Shown here: piece by piece, positions 8,156 to 16,059 of the stretch
Numbering within the stretch: position 1 is the stretch's first letter
Layout: the number at the start of each line of letters is the position of its first letter
Source: Methylobacterium mesophilicum SR1.6/6
GTDB lineage: Bacteria; Pseudomonadota; Alphaproteobacteria; Rhizobiales; Beijerinckiaceae
NCBI RefSeq assembly: GCF_000364445.2
Contig: NZ_CP043538.1
Location: 3,739,447-3,803,446 of the forward strand
Direction: 5' to 3'
DNA: 64,000 nucleotides
The notes under the pieces: generated by a model
What the model saw: the letters and a program-made list of their open reading frames with translations, nothing else
What the model was told of the DNA's origin: nothing
The model's database searches: none
Position numbers and translations under genes: made by a program

Positions 8156-9841
8156 ATGAGGTTCTTGAAGAGCTCCCTATTGGGCTCGGCTGCCGCGTTC
8201 GCCGCAGTTGGAGGTGCCCACGCCGCCGACCTGCCGGTCAAGAAGGCGGTTCCGATCGAGTACGTCCGCGTCTGCTCCGCCTACGGCGCCGGCTTCTTCT
8301 ACATTCCCGGCACCGACACCTGCCTGCGTCTCTCGGGTCGGGCCCGGTTCGAGGGCGGCTACCAGACCGCCTACACCCGCCAGTTCAACCAAGGCGGTGA
8401 CTCGGCTGGCTACGGCACCCGCATGCGCATCAACCTCGATGCCCGCACCCAAACCGCCTATGGCACGCTGCGCGCCTTCGTGCGTCTCGACGCCGGCTAC
8501 CGCTCGGGTGGCCCTTACGGCGGCGGCACCTCCGGCACGCAGCAGCGCATCGGCCAGGCCTACGCGGCCCTCGGCGTCGATCAGTTCGGCCGCGCCCAGC
8601 AGTACATGAACGTCGATAAGGCGTTCATCCAGTTCGCGGGCCTGACCGCCGGTCGCGCGTCCTCGTTCTTCGACTTCTACGCCCACGACTTCGAGTTCAC
8701 CGGCGCCACGGCCGGCTCGGACGTGTTCTCCACGAACCTGCTCGCCTACACCGCCACGCTCGGCAACGGCCTGTCCGCGACGCTCTCGGCCGAAGACCCA
8801 GTCTTCCGCCGCACCGGCGTCTTCTCGCCGACCGTCAACGCCAACAACGTCACGGTGAACGCGGCGATCACGAACTTCGGCATCACCAACTCGCCGATCC
8901 CGGTGATCACGGGCTTCAACGCGGCCGGTGCGCCGTCGCGCTTCAACTTCGTCGACGGCATCGAGAAGAGCCGGATCCCCGACGTCGTCGGCGTGCTCCG
9001 CCTCGATCAGGCCTGGGGCTCGGCCCAGATCTCGGCGGCCATGCACGAGTTGAACATCGGTAACATTCAGAACGGCCTCGGCTTCGTGCCCGGCGGTGGC
9101 CTCGGCACGGCGGCGACCGCGGCGAACGGCTCGAACCTGAGCATCCCGCACGCCAACTCGGCCTACGGCTTCGCCGTGCAGGGCGGCATCAAGGTCAACG
9201 CGCCGTTCATCGCTCCAGGCGACGCGCTGTACGTCCAGGCCGCCTACGCGAACGGTGCTCAGATCTACTCCGGCTACTCCTCGTACTCGGGCACCTACGC
9301 CCAGACGGCCGCGACCATCCAGGGCCAGAAGTTCACGCAGTACTTCAACGACGCGCAGATCAACCCGTTCACGGGTCAGATCGAGAAGAACGACAACGTC
9401 ACCGTGTCGGCGGCGTACCTGCACTACTGGTCGCCAGAGTGGCGCTCGGCGTTCTTCGGTTCCTACGGCGAGCAGAACTTCGCGAAGAACTCGCGGTTCG
9501 AGCAGGGTGTGCTGTTCAACGTCGTCAACCCGGCCAACTCGTTCGGCTCGAACGGTGTCGGCACGCCCGGCACGCGGTTCTACGCCCTCAGCCAGGCGCT
9601 CCGCGACACCTACCAGTTCGTCGCCGGTGCGAACATCATCTGGTCGCCGGTCAAGGATCTCGATATCGGCGTGGAAGGCTTCTACACGCAGATCGGCGTG
9701 AAGAACGGCCGCGTCATCGACGTCGACAAGGATCCGACCGCCTACTCCCGCGTCGCGGCGATCAACGCTGGCGGCTTGGTCCGGACCACGACCTCGGACG
9801 GCGTGTCCCAGATCCGCGTCCGCGTTCAGCGCGACTTCTAA
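8156..9841 (+). CDS. Outer-membrane porin (porin_2 family)
   Basis: A 561-residue porin of the alphaproteobacterial porin_2 family, forming a passive channel for small hydrophilic solutes in the outer membrane. The signal peptide (MRFLKSSLLGSAAAFAAVGG, ending AHAAD) is followed by LPVKKAVPIEYVRVCSAYGA and a TCLRLSGRARFEGG segment, the standard start of these porins. The rest is rich in Gly, Tyr, Asn and Thr with alternating strands, ending in an aromatic residue (QRDF) as barrel assembly requires. The start at 8156 gives the proper signal peptide. A strong terminator follows at 9913. Confidence 0.92.
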   Translation: MRFLKSSLLGSAAAFAAVGGAHAADLPVKKAVPIEYVRVCSAYGAGFFYIPGTDTCLRLSGRARFEGGYQTAYTRQFNQGGDSAGYGTRMRINLDARTQTAYGTLRAFVRLDAGYRSGGPYGGGTSGTQQRIGQAYAALGVDQFGRAQQYMNVDKAFIQFAGLTAGRASSFFDFYAHDFEFTGATAGSDVFSTNLLAYTATLGNGLSATLSAEDPVFRRTGVFSPTVNANNVTVNAAITNFGITNSPIPVITGFNAAGAPSRFNFVDGIEKSRIPDVVGVLRLDQAWGSAQISAAMHELNIGNIQNGLGFVPGGGLGTAATAANGSNLSIPHANSAYGFAVQGGIKVNAPFIAPGDALYVQAAYANGAQIYSGYSSYSGTYAQTAATIQGQKFTQYFNDAQINPFTGQIEKNDNVTVSAAYLHYWSPEWRSAFFGSYGEQNFAKNSRFEQGVLFNVVNPANSFGSNGVGTPGTRFYALSQALRDTYQFVAGANIIWSPVKDLDIGVEGFYTQIGVKNGRVIDVDKDPTAYSRVAAINAGGLVRTTTSDGVSQIRVRVQRDF

Positions 9842-9912
9842 TCCCCAGATCGAGGCCGGTTGTTCTCCAAAGCTTCCTGGTCTTGATGTCCCCGTGCAAA
9901 GGGACCCTCACT

Positions 9913-9940
9913 GCCCGGCCGAAAGGCCGGGCTTTTTGTT
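9913..9940 (+). terminator. Rho-independent terminator of the porin gene
   Basis: A perfect 8-bp stem (GCCCGGCC / GGCCGGGC) with a GAAA loop is followed by TTTTTGTT, 72 bases after the porin stop. Confidence 0.9.
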
Positions 9941-9966
9941 GAGCTGAGCCGCGCTAGCTGTCCGGC

Positions 9967-10230
9967 ATGGCCAAAGAGATCCCCAGCGTCGGCGACTTGC
10001 GCCGGAAGTCCGAGGTGACGGACGACGAGATCGAGGCTGCGACGGCCGCCTACCTGAAGGACGAGGCCGCCAAGCCGTTCGCCTTCAAGTCCGGCCACAC
10101 CATCGACGTGGCCAAGGCGATCGAGATGCACCCGCAGGCCAAGAAGCTGCTGGCGGACAAGGACACCACGCTCGGCCTGCGCCGCACGGTGGTGAAGACC
10201 GCCGTCATCATGGGCTTCCCGGTGCAGTGA
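9967..10230 (+). CDS. Small hypothetical protein
   Basis: An 87-residue cytosolic protein (MAKEIPSVGDLRRKSEVTDD start) with a charged N-terminus and a PQAKKLLADKDTTLGLRRTV segment near the end. It follows the porin terminator, so it has its own promoter. No domain is recognised. Its codon use matches its neighbours. Confidence 0.6.
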   Translation: MAKEIPSVGDLRRKSEVTDDEIEAATAAYLKDEAAKPFAFKSGHTIDVAKAIEMHPQAKKLLADKDTTLGLRRTVVKTAVIMGFPVQ

Positions 10231-10335
10231 TGAGGGCGGTTGGCCTCATGATCCGCATACGCATGAGAGCTTTCCAGCCGCCATTGACCGGAATGGCCAC
10301 GGTGCCAGCTATCCTATCAATAGGAGGTGGCCCTC

Positions 10336-10455
10336 ATGCAGAACACTCCAGAACCCTCTGACGCTCATTGGGAGCGCGAGATCGCGTTCGGCTCGCTCTT
10401 CGTCGGGTCGATGATCGTGTCCGTGTCGCTCGCGGCACTCGGCTTCGGGATCTGA
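10336..10455 (+). CDS. 39-residue single-pass membrane mini-protein
   Basis: A very short gene behind a near-perfect ribosome-binding site (TAGGAGGTGG, 10321-10330). It encodes an acidic, soluble first 16 residues (MQNTPEPSDAHWEREI) and then one hydrophobic helix (FGSLFVGSMIVSVSLAALGF) to the end. This is the form of a small inner-membrane regulator or stress peptide. A hairpin at 10484-10512 follows. The Shine-Dalgarno and clean membrane helix argue that it is expressed. Function unknown. Confidence 0.55.
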   Translation: MQNTPEPSDAHWEREIAFGSLFVGSMIVSVSLAALGFGI

Positions 10456-10483
10456 GGCGCAGCGCCAACCCGGAAGCCAGCAA

Positions 10484-10512
10484 AAGCCCGCCGCGGCGAA
10501 CCGGGCGGGCTT
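10484..10512 (+). terminator. Possible terminator hairpin after the mini-protein gene
   Basis: AAGCCCGCC pairs with GGCGGGCTT around an 11-base loop. There is no T tract after it, so it may be a weak or Rho-assisted terminator or simply an RNA-stabilising hairpin. Confidence 0.4.
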
Positions 10513-10644
10513 AGAGCGCCTAACACAACGGGCACGGATCGTGTGGTCGGGCGTTGGCTGGGATGGCTCGCCCCTTCTTCCCAACGATCTGTGGACTGAG
10601 ACTCGCCCCGCTTCTTCCGCCGCCCCGGCCGCGTCCAGAACGTT

Positions 10645-11403
10645 ATGCAAAAAGCCATTTCCGATCGCAAGATGCAGATATCAGCTCCACCATCGAGCAC
10701 GAAGGAGATTGACAACCTTATCTCTCTGCATATCAATTCTTTGGAGACTCATCCTACAGACTTTCGACGCCGTAAGTCTCCTGCATCGCGGGCACTTTCC
10801 GACAAACACCGGGCAATGCTTGAAACGCGTCGAGCTCAGCTAAGACTGAGTCTCACACCCGCAAACGAGGAGGCTCTTGAAGATGCAATTGCAGTCATCT
10901 TTGGTCGTCCCACTCAATTTGGCATTTCAGAGGAAGAGGCTTATCTGAAAATGAAGCTATACTCTGAGGTTCTTAGAGGCTTTCCGGCGTGGGCAATGAA
11001 CGAGGTTCAGTACCGATTTGGTAGTGGGCCGTGGCAATGTCAGTGGAAGGGAATTGGGCTTCCTGAGTCGCATCATATAGCTGCTGAATGCCGCCATATT
11101 CTTTTGCCGATCGAGCGCGAGCTCGCTCGGCTGAACACTCTCCTCGACGCCGAAGTGTACGAAGACCGGGCTACCCCTGACGAGCGCGAAAGAGCAGTAG
11201 CCCATGCTAGAACGGTAATATCTAACATGAGAAGTCAGTCGTTGGCTAATGACTCAGAAAGCACACGCAACCGCATTGGCAATGCTGATCGCGGCTTTGA
11301 ATCGAATAATTATGACTCTATTTTACAAGAAAGAATCGACAATGAACACAAATCATCTTGGATTCATGTATCAGCGACTGGTTCGATCAAGACCTCCGAA
11401 TAA
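10645..11403 (+). CDS. Hypothetical protein, mobile-element type
   Basis: A protein of up to 252 residues, soluble and helical, with distinctly lower GC content than the genes to its left. The central part (about residues 75-180) has EEALEDAIAVIFGRPTQFG, an EVLRGFPAWAMNEVQYRF segment and a long helix ending TPDERERAVAHA. It resembles hypothetical proteins found in prophage and plasmid regions of Rhizobiales; the order of helices recalls primosome or helicase-loader accessory proteins, but I cannot show this. The precise start is uncertain. An IS630 remnant follows. Confidence 0.5.
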   Translation: MQKAISDRKMQISAPPSSTKEIDNLISLHINSLETHPTDFRRRKSPASRALSDKHRAMLETRRAQLRLSLTPANEEALEDAIAVIFGRPTQFGISEEEAYLKMKLYSEVLRGFPAWAMNEVQYRFGSGPWQCQWKGIGLPESHHIAAECRHILLPIERELARLNTLLDAEVYEDRATPDERERAVAHARTVISNMRSQSLANDSESTRNRIGNADRGFESNNYDSILQERIDNEHKSSWIHVSATGSIKTSE

Positions 11404-11512
11404 ACATGTCATTTATTCGAACCAAAGCGCTCTCTAGTTGTCTGAGTTGAAATAAATTTGACAGTTTAGTTGTGTGGGTGGATCGTTGGGTGCATCCTGA
11501 TGGAGGTGTGCC

Positions 11513-12075
11513 ATGTCGCGTGGCCCAAAGGCCGTATCTCTCGATCTCAGCCGGCACGAGCAGGGTGAGATACAACGTCTGCTGCGCCGACACGGGACCG
11601 GGCAGGCGCTGGTTTCGCGTCTGCGTATCATCCTGGCCGGTGCGGAACCTGGCGCGACCATCCTGGGGTGGCGACGGCGGTGAGAATCAGCCGCCAGACG
11701 GTGGCGCTCTGGCAGTCCCGCTTCGCCGCGCATCGACTGGAGGGGCTGGTCGACGCGCCGCGCTCCGGAGCGCCCTGCAGCATCAATGACGAGGCTATCA
11801 AGCGCCTGGTCACTCTTACCCTGGAAGAGGCACCGGCCAACGCCACGCACTGGGGTACCCGCTCGATGGCGCGCCGCACCGGCATGAGCCAGAGTGCGGT
11901 GTCACGCATCTGGCGCGCCTCCGGTCTGCGGCCGCACCGAGCCGACACCTTCAAGCTCTCCGCGGATCCCGCGTTCGTGGAGAAGTTGCGCGACGTAGTC
12001 GGCCTCTACCTTACCCCACCCGATCGCGCGCTGGTGCTGTGCGTCGACGAGAAGCCGCAGATCCAGGCGGTGTAG
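11513..12075 (+). pseudogene. IS630-family transposase, frameshifted and truncated
   Basis: The N-terminal part (MSRGPKAVSLDLSRHEQGEI from ATG 11513) and the next part (VRISRQTVALWQSRFAAHRL) are in different frames, joined near 11665 where one base appears to be missing. Together they form the helix-turn-helix N-terminal half of an IS630 transposase. The reading then reaches the first catalytic Asp region, VLCVDEKPQIQAV, and stops: the DDE domain after the first Asp is absent, about half of the usual 340-360 residues. The element is dead. The sequence just beyond is unrelated, so this end marks a junction. Confidence 0.8.
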
Positions 12076-12078
12076 GGT

Positions 12079-12226
12079 ATGGCTGCAGCCTTTCCCCTCC
12101 GGCCGGGCCAAGCCGAGCGTGTGCCGCTCGCCGCACCCGGCGTCGCCTCGGCCGCCCTGTTCGCGTTCCTGACCTCCTTCGACAAGCTCGTCATCTCGCT
12201 CTTCCTCACCAACGCGGCCACGCAGA
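12079..12226 (+). pseudogene. Fragment of an ABC transporter permease (polyamine type)
   Basis: About 49 residues read PLAAPGVASAALFAFLTSFD followed by KLVISLFLT, the conserved EAA-loop-distal segment of spermidine/putrescine-type ABC permeases (PotC/PotI group). No start region and no C-terminal end are present. It lies between a truncated transposase and the first base of a 127-bp repeat, so it is a scrap at a sequence junction. The ATG at 12079 is probably fortuitous. Confidence 0.55.
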
Positions 12227-12353
12227 GGGGGGAAAGGGCCCGATTCTATGAGGATTCGGGGGCTTGAAATGAGGAATCGGGGGCGCAACTATGAGGTTTT
12301 GGGGGAGCCGTCCCCACCTTCTCCACACTGCCTGGTGCCCAACTATGAGGTTT
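12227..12353. repeat. 127-bp direct repeat, left copy (ends of the 31-kb circle)
   Basis: This segment is identical base for base to 43421-43547, with mismatches immediately outside on both sides. The interval from one copy to the other is 31,194 bp. It overlaps the iteron origin of the replicon whose Rep gene is at 12457. Interpretation is given in the findings. Confidence 0.95.
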
Positions 12354-12475
12354 TGGGGGAAGGCTGAGTGTGCCCTTCGCAGGCTTCGGCCGCAACTATG
12401 AGGGAATGGGGGAAGCCGCTTAAACGCTTGGTTTTGCAGGGGTCCGGCCGCCCCAACTATGAGGTTTTGGGGGCA
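12241..12475. repeat. Iteron array of the plasmid origin
   Basis: At least four units close to CAACTATGAGGTTTTGGGGG start near 12287, 12340, 12393 and 12453. Two degenerate units (TCTATGAGGATTCGGGGG and GAAATGAGGAATCGGGGG) come before them. Two more units (TGTGAGGGATTGGGGG) precede the other copy of this region at 43388-43426. The array lies at the 3' end of a Rep_3-type gene and is the probable binding site of that initiator. A half unit (CAAACTATGAGG, 13350-13361) lies just upstream of the rep start and may serve autoregulation. Confidence 0.85.
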
Positions 12476-13338
12476 CGGGCCTTGCGGGCCTGACGTACCA
12501 GGCGTGGGAGGGAAGGCGTCACCGGCAGCACCGCTTCAACAGTGCCGGTGATGCGGGCACGGCGGCCGAGACGCGGGCGCTCGGCTTCGGCAAAGGCTTC
12601 CTGCAGGGCCTCGGCGCCCTTCGGCATCCATCCGACCATGACGGAGGCGACGCGCTTGCCCTGCTTCACCGGCAGCACCGAGATGTTGAAGGCAGCCAGG
12701 GCGTTGATCTCATCGACGGCTGGCTTGAGGACGTGCTTGTTCAGCTCGCCGAAGGTTTTGTATTTGCCGGGCATCACACCAAGCAGGTCCCGAAATTCAT
12801 CGAGGGCATATTGCTGGCTCTGCTTCAGGCCCAGGCCGGTCAGCTGCGCGACGTTCTCGTAGAGGCTGACGGCGTATTTCGAGGAGAAGGCCATCAGTAC
12901 GGGCAGCTTGATCTTGCCCCAGATGGTCGAGGTTTTGAGGATTTCGACCAGGCGCTTGTCGAAGCTGTAGGTTAGGACGCCGGCCGGCCGGTCGGGATCG
13001 TCCATGTCGTTGCCGCCGAGGAACTGGACGCGGCGCGTCTTGCCGTTCGGCATGCGAACCGTGAGGATGGCGCGCATGAGGGCCGTCACGGCCTCCTCCA
13101 CCCGCTCGTAGCCCTTGTGGCCGTCGGGCTTCAGCATGTCGATCTCGACGGTGTAGTCCCGGCCGTCCGCGATGCCCTGCATGTGGGCGTTGTGCCAGAG
13201 AACGGTGATGGCGCGGCGGGCGTTCAGCGTCAGCTCGTGATGGCCGCTGATCTGGATCAGCTCAGCCGGCTTCGACGCCTCGCTGTGACTGCGGGGCTTG
13301 AGGTCGAGAACGTAGAGCTGGGCGGTATCCTTCTGCAT
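12457..13338 (-). CDS. Plasmid replication initiator, Rep_3 (RepB/RepA iteron) family
   Basis: A 293-residue initiator of iteron plasmids, which binds the repeats at 12241-12475 and opens the origin. The N-terminal winged-helix domain (about 25-150) includes ELTLNARRAITVLWHNAHMQ. A central LPVLMAFSSKYAVSLYENVA precedes the second winged helix, ending near HVLKPAVDEINALAAFNISV. KYAVSLYE followed by LKPAVDEIN is the familiar signature of Rep_3 proteins. The C-terminus is basic. An iteron half-site and an inverted repeat lie just upstream of its start, consistent with autorepression. Confidence 0.88.
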   Translation of the reverse strand: MQKDTAQLYVLDLKPRSHSEASKPAELIQISGHHELTLNARRAITVLWHNAHMQGIADGRDYTVEIDMLKPDGHKGYERVEEAVTALMRAILTVRMPNGKTRRVQFLGGNDMDDPDRPAGVLTYSFDKRLVEILKTSTIWGKIKLPVLMAFSSKYAVSLYENVAQLTGLGLKQSQQYALDEFRDLLGVMPGKYKTFGELNKHVLKPAVDEINALAAFNISVLPVKQGKRVASVMVGWMPKGAEALQEAFAEAERPRLGRRARITGTVEAVLPVTPSLPRLVRQARKARAPKTS

Positions 13339-13372
13339 GATTCGTCCAGCCTATCGCAAACTATGAGGCTGT

Positions 13373-13409
13373 AAAAATGAAAATTTTCCCTGCTGGATTT
13401 TCATTTTTA
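13373..13409. terminator. AT-rich inverted repeat between rep and the DUF6998 gene
   Basis: AAAAATGAAAAT and ATTTTCATTTTT form a perfect 12-bp inverted repeat around a short spacer. It lies at the 3' end of the minus-strand gene ending at 13407 and before the rep start. It could end transcription of the former or act as an operator for rep. Confidence 0.45.
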
Positions 13410-13945
13410 GCCTAGCGGCTGGCTTGTGGCCAAGTCTGCAAGTGCCGCAGCCGCAGCCTTCAAGTGAGGTGTCACGTCTTTCGCGGTCGGTAGGCTCCAA
13501 ACATCATCTTCCAATCTGAATATCCAGCCGTTCGTATGCGTGTGGAAACGCGATCGAGGCTCGATAAGCTTGTGAGGAACGATGATTGCGCGATATACGG
13601 AATAATCCACATTGAACAAAATACCGGCGAGAAAATCGAAATGCTTTTCGGGCAACTTTCGGAGCGAACTGAGTTGGCGTGATTTGTTATGAGGTGTGAT
13701 GCGGCGGCTTTTGATCTGATAGGTCCGGTCGTTCTCATCGACCGCATCGTATCCTTTTTAGAATTGTTCACCAACGTCCAGCCGAAAGCTTTCGCAAAAA
13801 GAAATTCAGCATAGTCGCCAATGGGTCCGTTCGCGCTTCGGACAATTTTACGTTCGCGCAATTCTTCGATAACCGCCCCGTGCAGCTCCAGCAGTTCGTT
13901 GACCTTCCGCGCTTTCACAAAGCCTATGATTTCGTCAGGGGACAT
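13407..13945 (-). pseudogene. DUF6998-like protein, frameshifted
   Basis: The first frame (MSPDEIIGFVKARKVNELLE from 13945) ends its sensible sequence at AFGWTLVNNSKK. The continuation, GYDAVDENDRTYQIKSRRIT then PHNKSRQLSSLRKLPEKHFD and a regular end, is in the next frame. They join near 13755, in an AAAAAG run, as if one base were missing. The joined protein of about 179 residues resembles the DUF6998 family, in which a YDA...YQIKSR core recalls a degenerate restriction-type nuclease fold. This is either a sequencing slip or a pseudogene. Confidence 0.65.
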
Positions 13946-13975
13946 CGGGGATCTGTTCCGGTGATGGTCAGGGGG

Positions 13976-14365
13976 TTAAACCTCCTGCCCTTCCAGCTCG
14001 CGTTTCAACGCGGCGTAAGCGCGTTCGAGGGTCTCACCAACGAGCCAGCCTTGGCTGTCGGCAATGGCGTACATGCCATCGGCGCAGGCTGGCGTCGTCC
14101 GGCAATTGAACTGGATGGTGCGGCCGGTGCGGTGCCGGCGCGGCTCGCGCTTCGGCGCGGCAGGTTCGGCCTTCGCTGCGGGTGCCGCAGCCGCGGCCGG
14201 CTTCGGCCTGACGGCCTTCGGCTCTCGGCTGGAAAACTGCGCGGCCTCGGAAACCGCCCTCACCTGCTCCGGGTCCGGACCGGCCGGGCGTGATCCCTCC
14301 TTCGGCTTGAAGTCGGACAGGTCCAGGTCGTCATCCTCGAACAGCTTGGCGCGGTCGTTCATCAC
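13976..14365 (-). CDS. Plasmid partition partner protein
   Basis: A protein of 128-129 residues with an acidic start, a long Ala/Pro/Lys linker (about residues 25-75) and a compact C-terminal domain. The C-terminus reads [20 protein letters not shown] then [14 protein letters not shown], a likely ribbon-helix-helix DNA-binding unit. Its start overlaps the stop of parA (ATGA at 14362), so the two are co-translated. It probably binds the centromere and loads on ParA. Confidence 0.65.
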   Translation of the reverse strand: MMNDRAKLFEDDDLDLSDFKPKEGSRPAGPDPEQVRAVSEAAQFSSREPKAVRPKPAAAAAPAAKAEPAAPKREPRRHRTGRTIQFNCRTTPACADGMYAIADSQGWLVGETLERAYAALKRELEGQEV

Positions 14366-15054
14366 GCCACCTCACGAGTCAGGGATTTGCCGTTCGCCTT
14401 GAGCAGCTGCACCACCTCATGCGCGAGCGCTGTGGCGTTCCGCTTGGCGGCGGGGATGTTGCTGACCTGGCTCGGATCGAGCGTTGCGAGCGTGCCGCCA
14501 TAGGAGAACACGGCGCGGAAGGCAGCACGTTCGACCATCTGCGTCTTGAAGGTGGGAACGCCCGCTTCCGTCAGCTGCGCCTGGATATCTTTGAGATCGC
14601 GGGTTTCGATGGCGGCGCTCGTCCGGGTGAACAGGACGGCGCATGGGATCTCGCGATTGAACGCCTTTTCCTGGCGCTTCACGAGCTTGATGGCTTTCAC
14701 GGCCTCGGCCGCGTCGAGCTGGCTGCCCTGGCTCGGTATGATGACAAGATCGGCGCGGCTCATGGCATAGGCCACCAACATGTTGGCGGTCCCTTCGAGG
14801 TCCACGATCACGAACTGCGCCTGGCGCTCGGCCGCCTCAATGGCGTCGATGATCGTGTCCTCCCTTGCGTCTGCCACGACTTTCAGGCGCTCGGGTCTGT
14901 TTGGGCGGGCAGCCCAGCGGGACAGTGGCATGTTCGGGTCAGCGTCGATCACGGTGACGCCTGCTCCCCTGCTCGCCAGCTCCGAGGCGAGAATGACGGT
15001 GGTAGTCGATTTGCCGACGCCCCCTTTGGGACTGGCGCAGATGATCGTTGGCAT
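14362..15054 (-). CDS. parA: ParA-family partition ATPase
   Basis: A 230-residue ParA/MinD-type ATPase. [20 protein letters not shown] carries the deviant Walker A motif; [16 protein letters not shown] and [14 protein letters not shown] are the switch and Walker B regions. I took the ATG at 15054 because the longer frame adds 36 residues with no counterpart in the family. The partner protein overlaps its stop. TGTTCAC repeats lie upstream. Together with the Rep gene nearby this forms the maintenance region of the 31-kb plasmid. Confidence 0.9.
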   Translation of the reverse strand: MPTIICASPKGGVGKSTTTVILASELASRGAGVTVIDADPNMPLSRWAARPNRPERLKVVADAREDTIIDAIEAAERQAQFVIVDLEGTANMLVAYAMSRADLVIIPSQGSQLDAAEAVKAIKLVKRQEKAFNREIPCAVLFTRTSAAIETRDLKDIQAQLTEAGVPTFKTQMVERAAFRAVFSYGGTLATLDPSQVSNIPAAKRNATALAHEVVQLLKANGKSLTREVA

Positions 15055-15147
15055 GAGAGCCCCGTTGGGCAGGAGGTTGGAAGGCGGGCAGGCTTGGAGT
15101 CGGTGCCTGCAACCATGGTCCGCTACTGCCAACAAACTGTCAACAAA

Positions 15148-15222
15148 CTGTTCACAGTCCACTCACTGGCATCATAGTGTTCGCTGTTCACAGTCAGTTA
15201 GCGGTCTGATCCCTGTTCACAA
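15148..15222. promoter_or_regulatory. CTGTTCACAG repeats upstream of parA (candidate operator or centromere)
   Basis: CTGTTCACAG occurs at 15148-15157 and 15184-15193, CTGTTCACAA at 15213-15222, and the inverted CTGTGAACAG at 15474-15483. A double AACAAACTGT lies at 15131-15150. The repeats sit 95-430 bases before the parA start, where a partition operator or centromere is expected. Confidence 0.5.
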
Positions 15223-15575
15223 CCTGTTAGCATTGAACTGAGCAAAGTGAAGCCCTGGGGCGCGTGGAGAAGTTGAGGCTCCGTTCCGGCAGGGTGACAC
15301 CAGCTACATGGCTGGACGCGATACAGCCCCGCTTGAAACTCGAATGCGGACCATTTCGGAGCGGTATCGAGCATCGTGAATTGGTTGGGCGTGCCGGACC
15401 TGGCCTCAAGGGCATCGAAGCCACCACGGCACTGGTTGATCGACCCCTCGTCCGTGCGCGTATCATTCACTGTCTGTGAACAGTGAACATGTACGGCTAG
15501 GCCGACCTCGAGACGAATGTCTCTGCCAAGCGTGACCAAGCACCTGCACCAGGGGATCGAAAGTGACACTTCCGA

Positions 15576-15740
15576 GTGAAGCGGGCGATGCTGTGGGTCG
15601 GTGGGTTTCGCTCGTTCCATACGGTCCGGCGCACGATCTGCGGCTTCGAGGCGATGATGTGGCTGCGCAAAGGCTTCGGGTTTGCGGAGGTGTGGACCGT
15701 GCGCGAGCAGAACCGGCTGCTCGTCTGCTGCCTCAGGCTT
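15576..15740 (+). pseudogene. 3' remnant of an IS6-family transposase
   Basis: Translation gives RAMLWVGGFRSFHTVRRTIC followed by GFEAMMWLRKG, matching the C-terminal signature of IS6-family transposases (RRVRPMLGFKSFRSA, then E-x-M-x-x-IRKGQ). The catalytic DDE region is absent. It lies between the plasmid maintenance block and the exporter operon, a likely trace of how the catabolic block was acquired. Confidence 0.55.
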
Positions 15741-16059
15741 TCCACCACGAACAAAGCATGGAAGCCGGATAGTAGACGCCCTTCCGCGGCTCTAGGTCTG
15801 GTTGGCAACACGCCCCGGGTATCAACGCCAGCCCACAATCTGTCGATACGATTCCGGTATCAAAATTATGATCAAATGGTATTTGACGGTATAGGGCAAT
15901 ACGCCTAAGTCTTTTGGGTGTCTGCTTCGTTTGCCGCAGACCGCTGACTGAGACCCCAGCGTGGATGGAAACGCCACCAGCGCCCGGGCCGTCGAATAGC
16001 ACTAAGTTGCCGACCTGTCTTTCCCAGACATAGATTCAAGCGATGCTGGACGTCGCGTG
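15741..16059. promoter_or_regulatory. Gene-free region upstream of the exporter operon
   Basis: About 320 bases with no convincing gene. An AT-rich part (15840-15900) contains repeated GGTAT units within GGTATCAAAATTATGATC and GGTATTTGACGGTAT. It should contain the promoter and any LysR-type site for the operon that starts at 16060. No exact promoter can be pinned down. Confidence 0.35.

Noticed and set aside
8177..9424. A 415-residue frame antisense to the porin
   Set aside because: It mirrors porin codons, is very rich in Val/Arg/Gly, and has no start signal.
12241..12475. CRISPR-like array
   Set aside because: The repeats are about 20 bp, unevenly spaced and adjacent to a Rep_3 gene, so they are replication iterons. 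No CRISPR array or cas gene was seen in the window.
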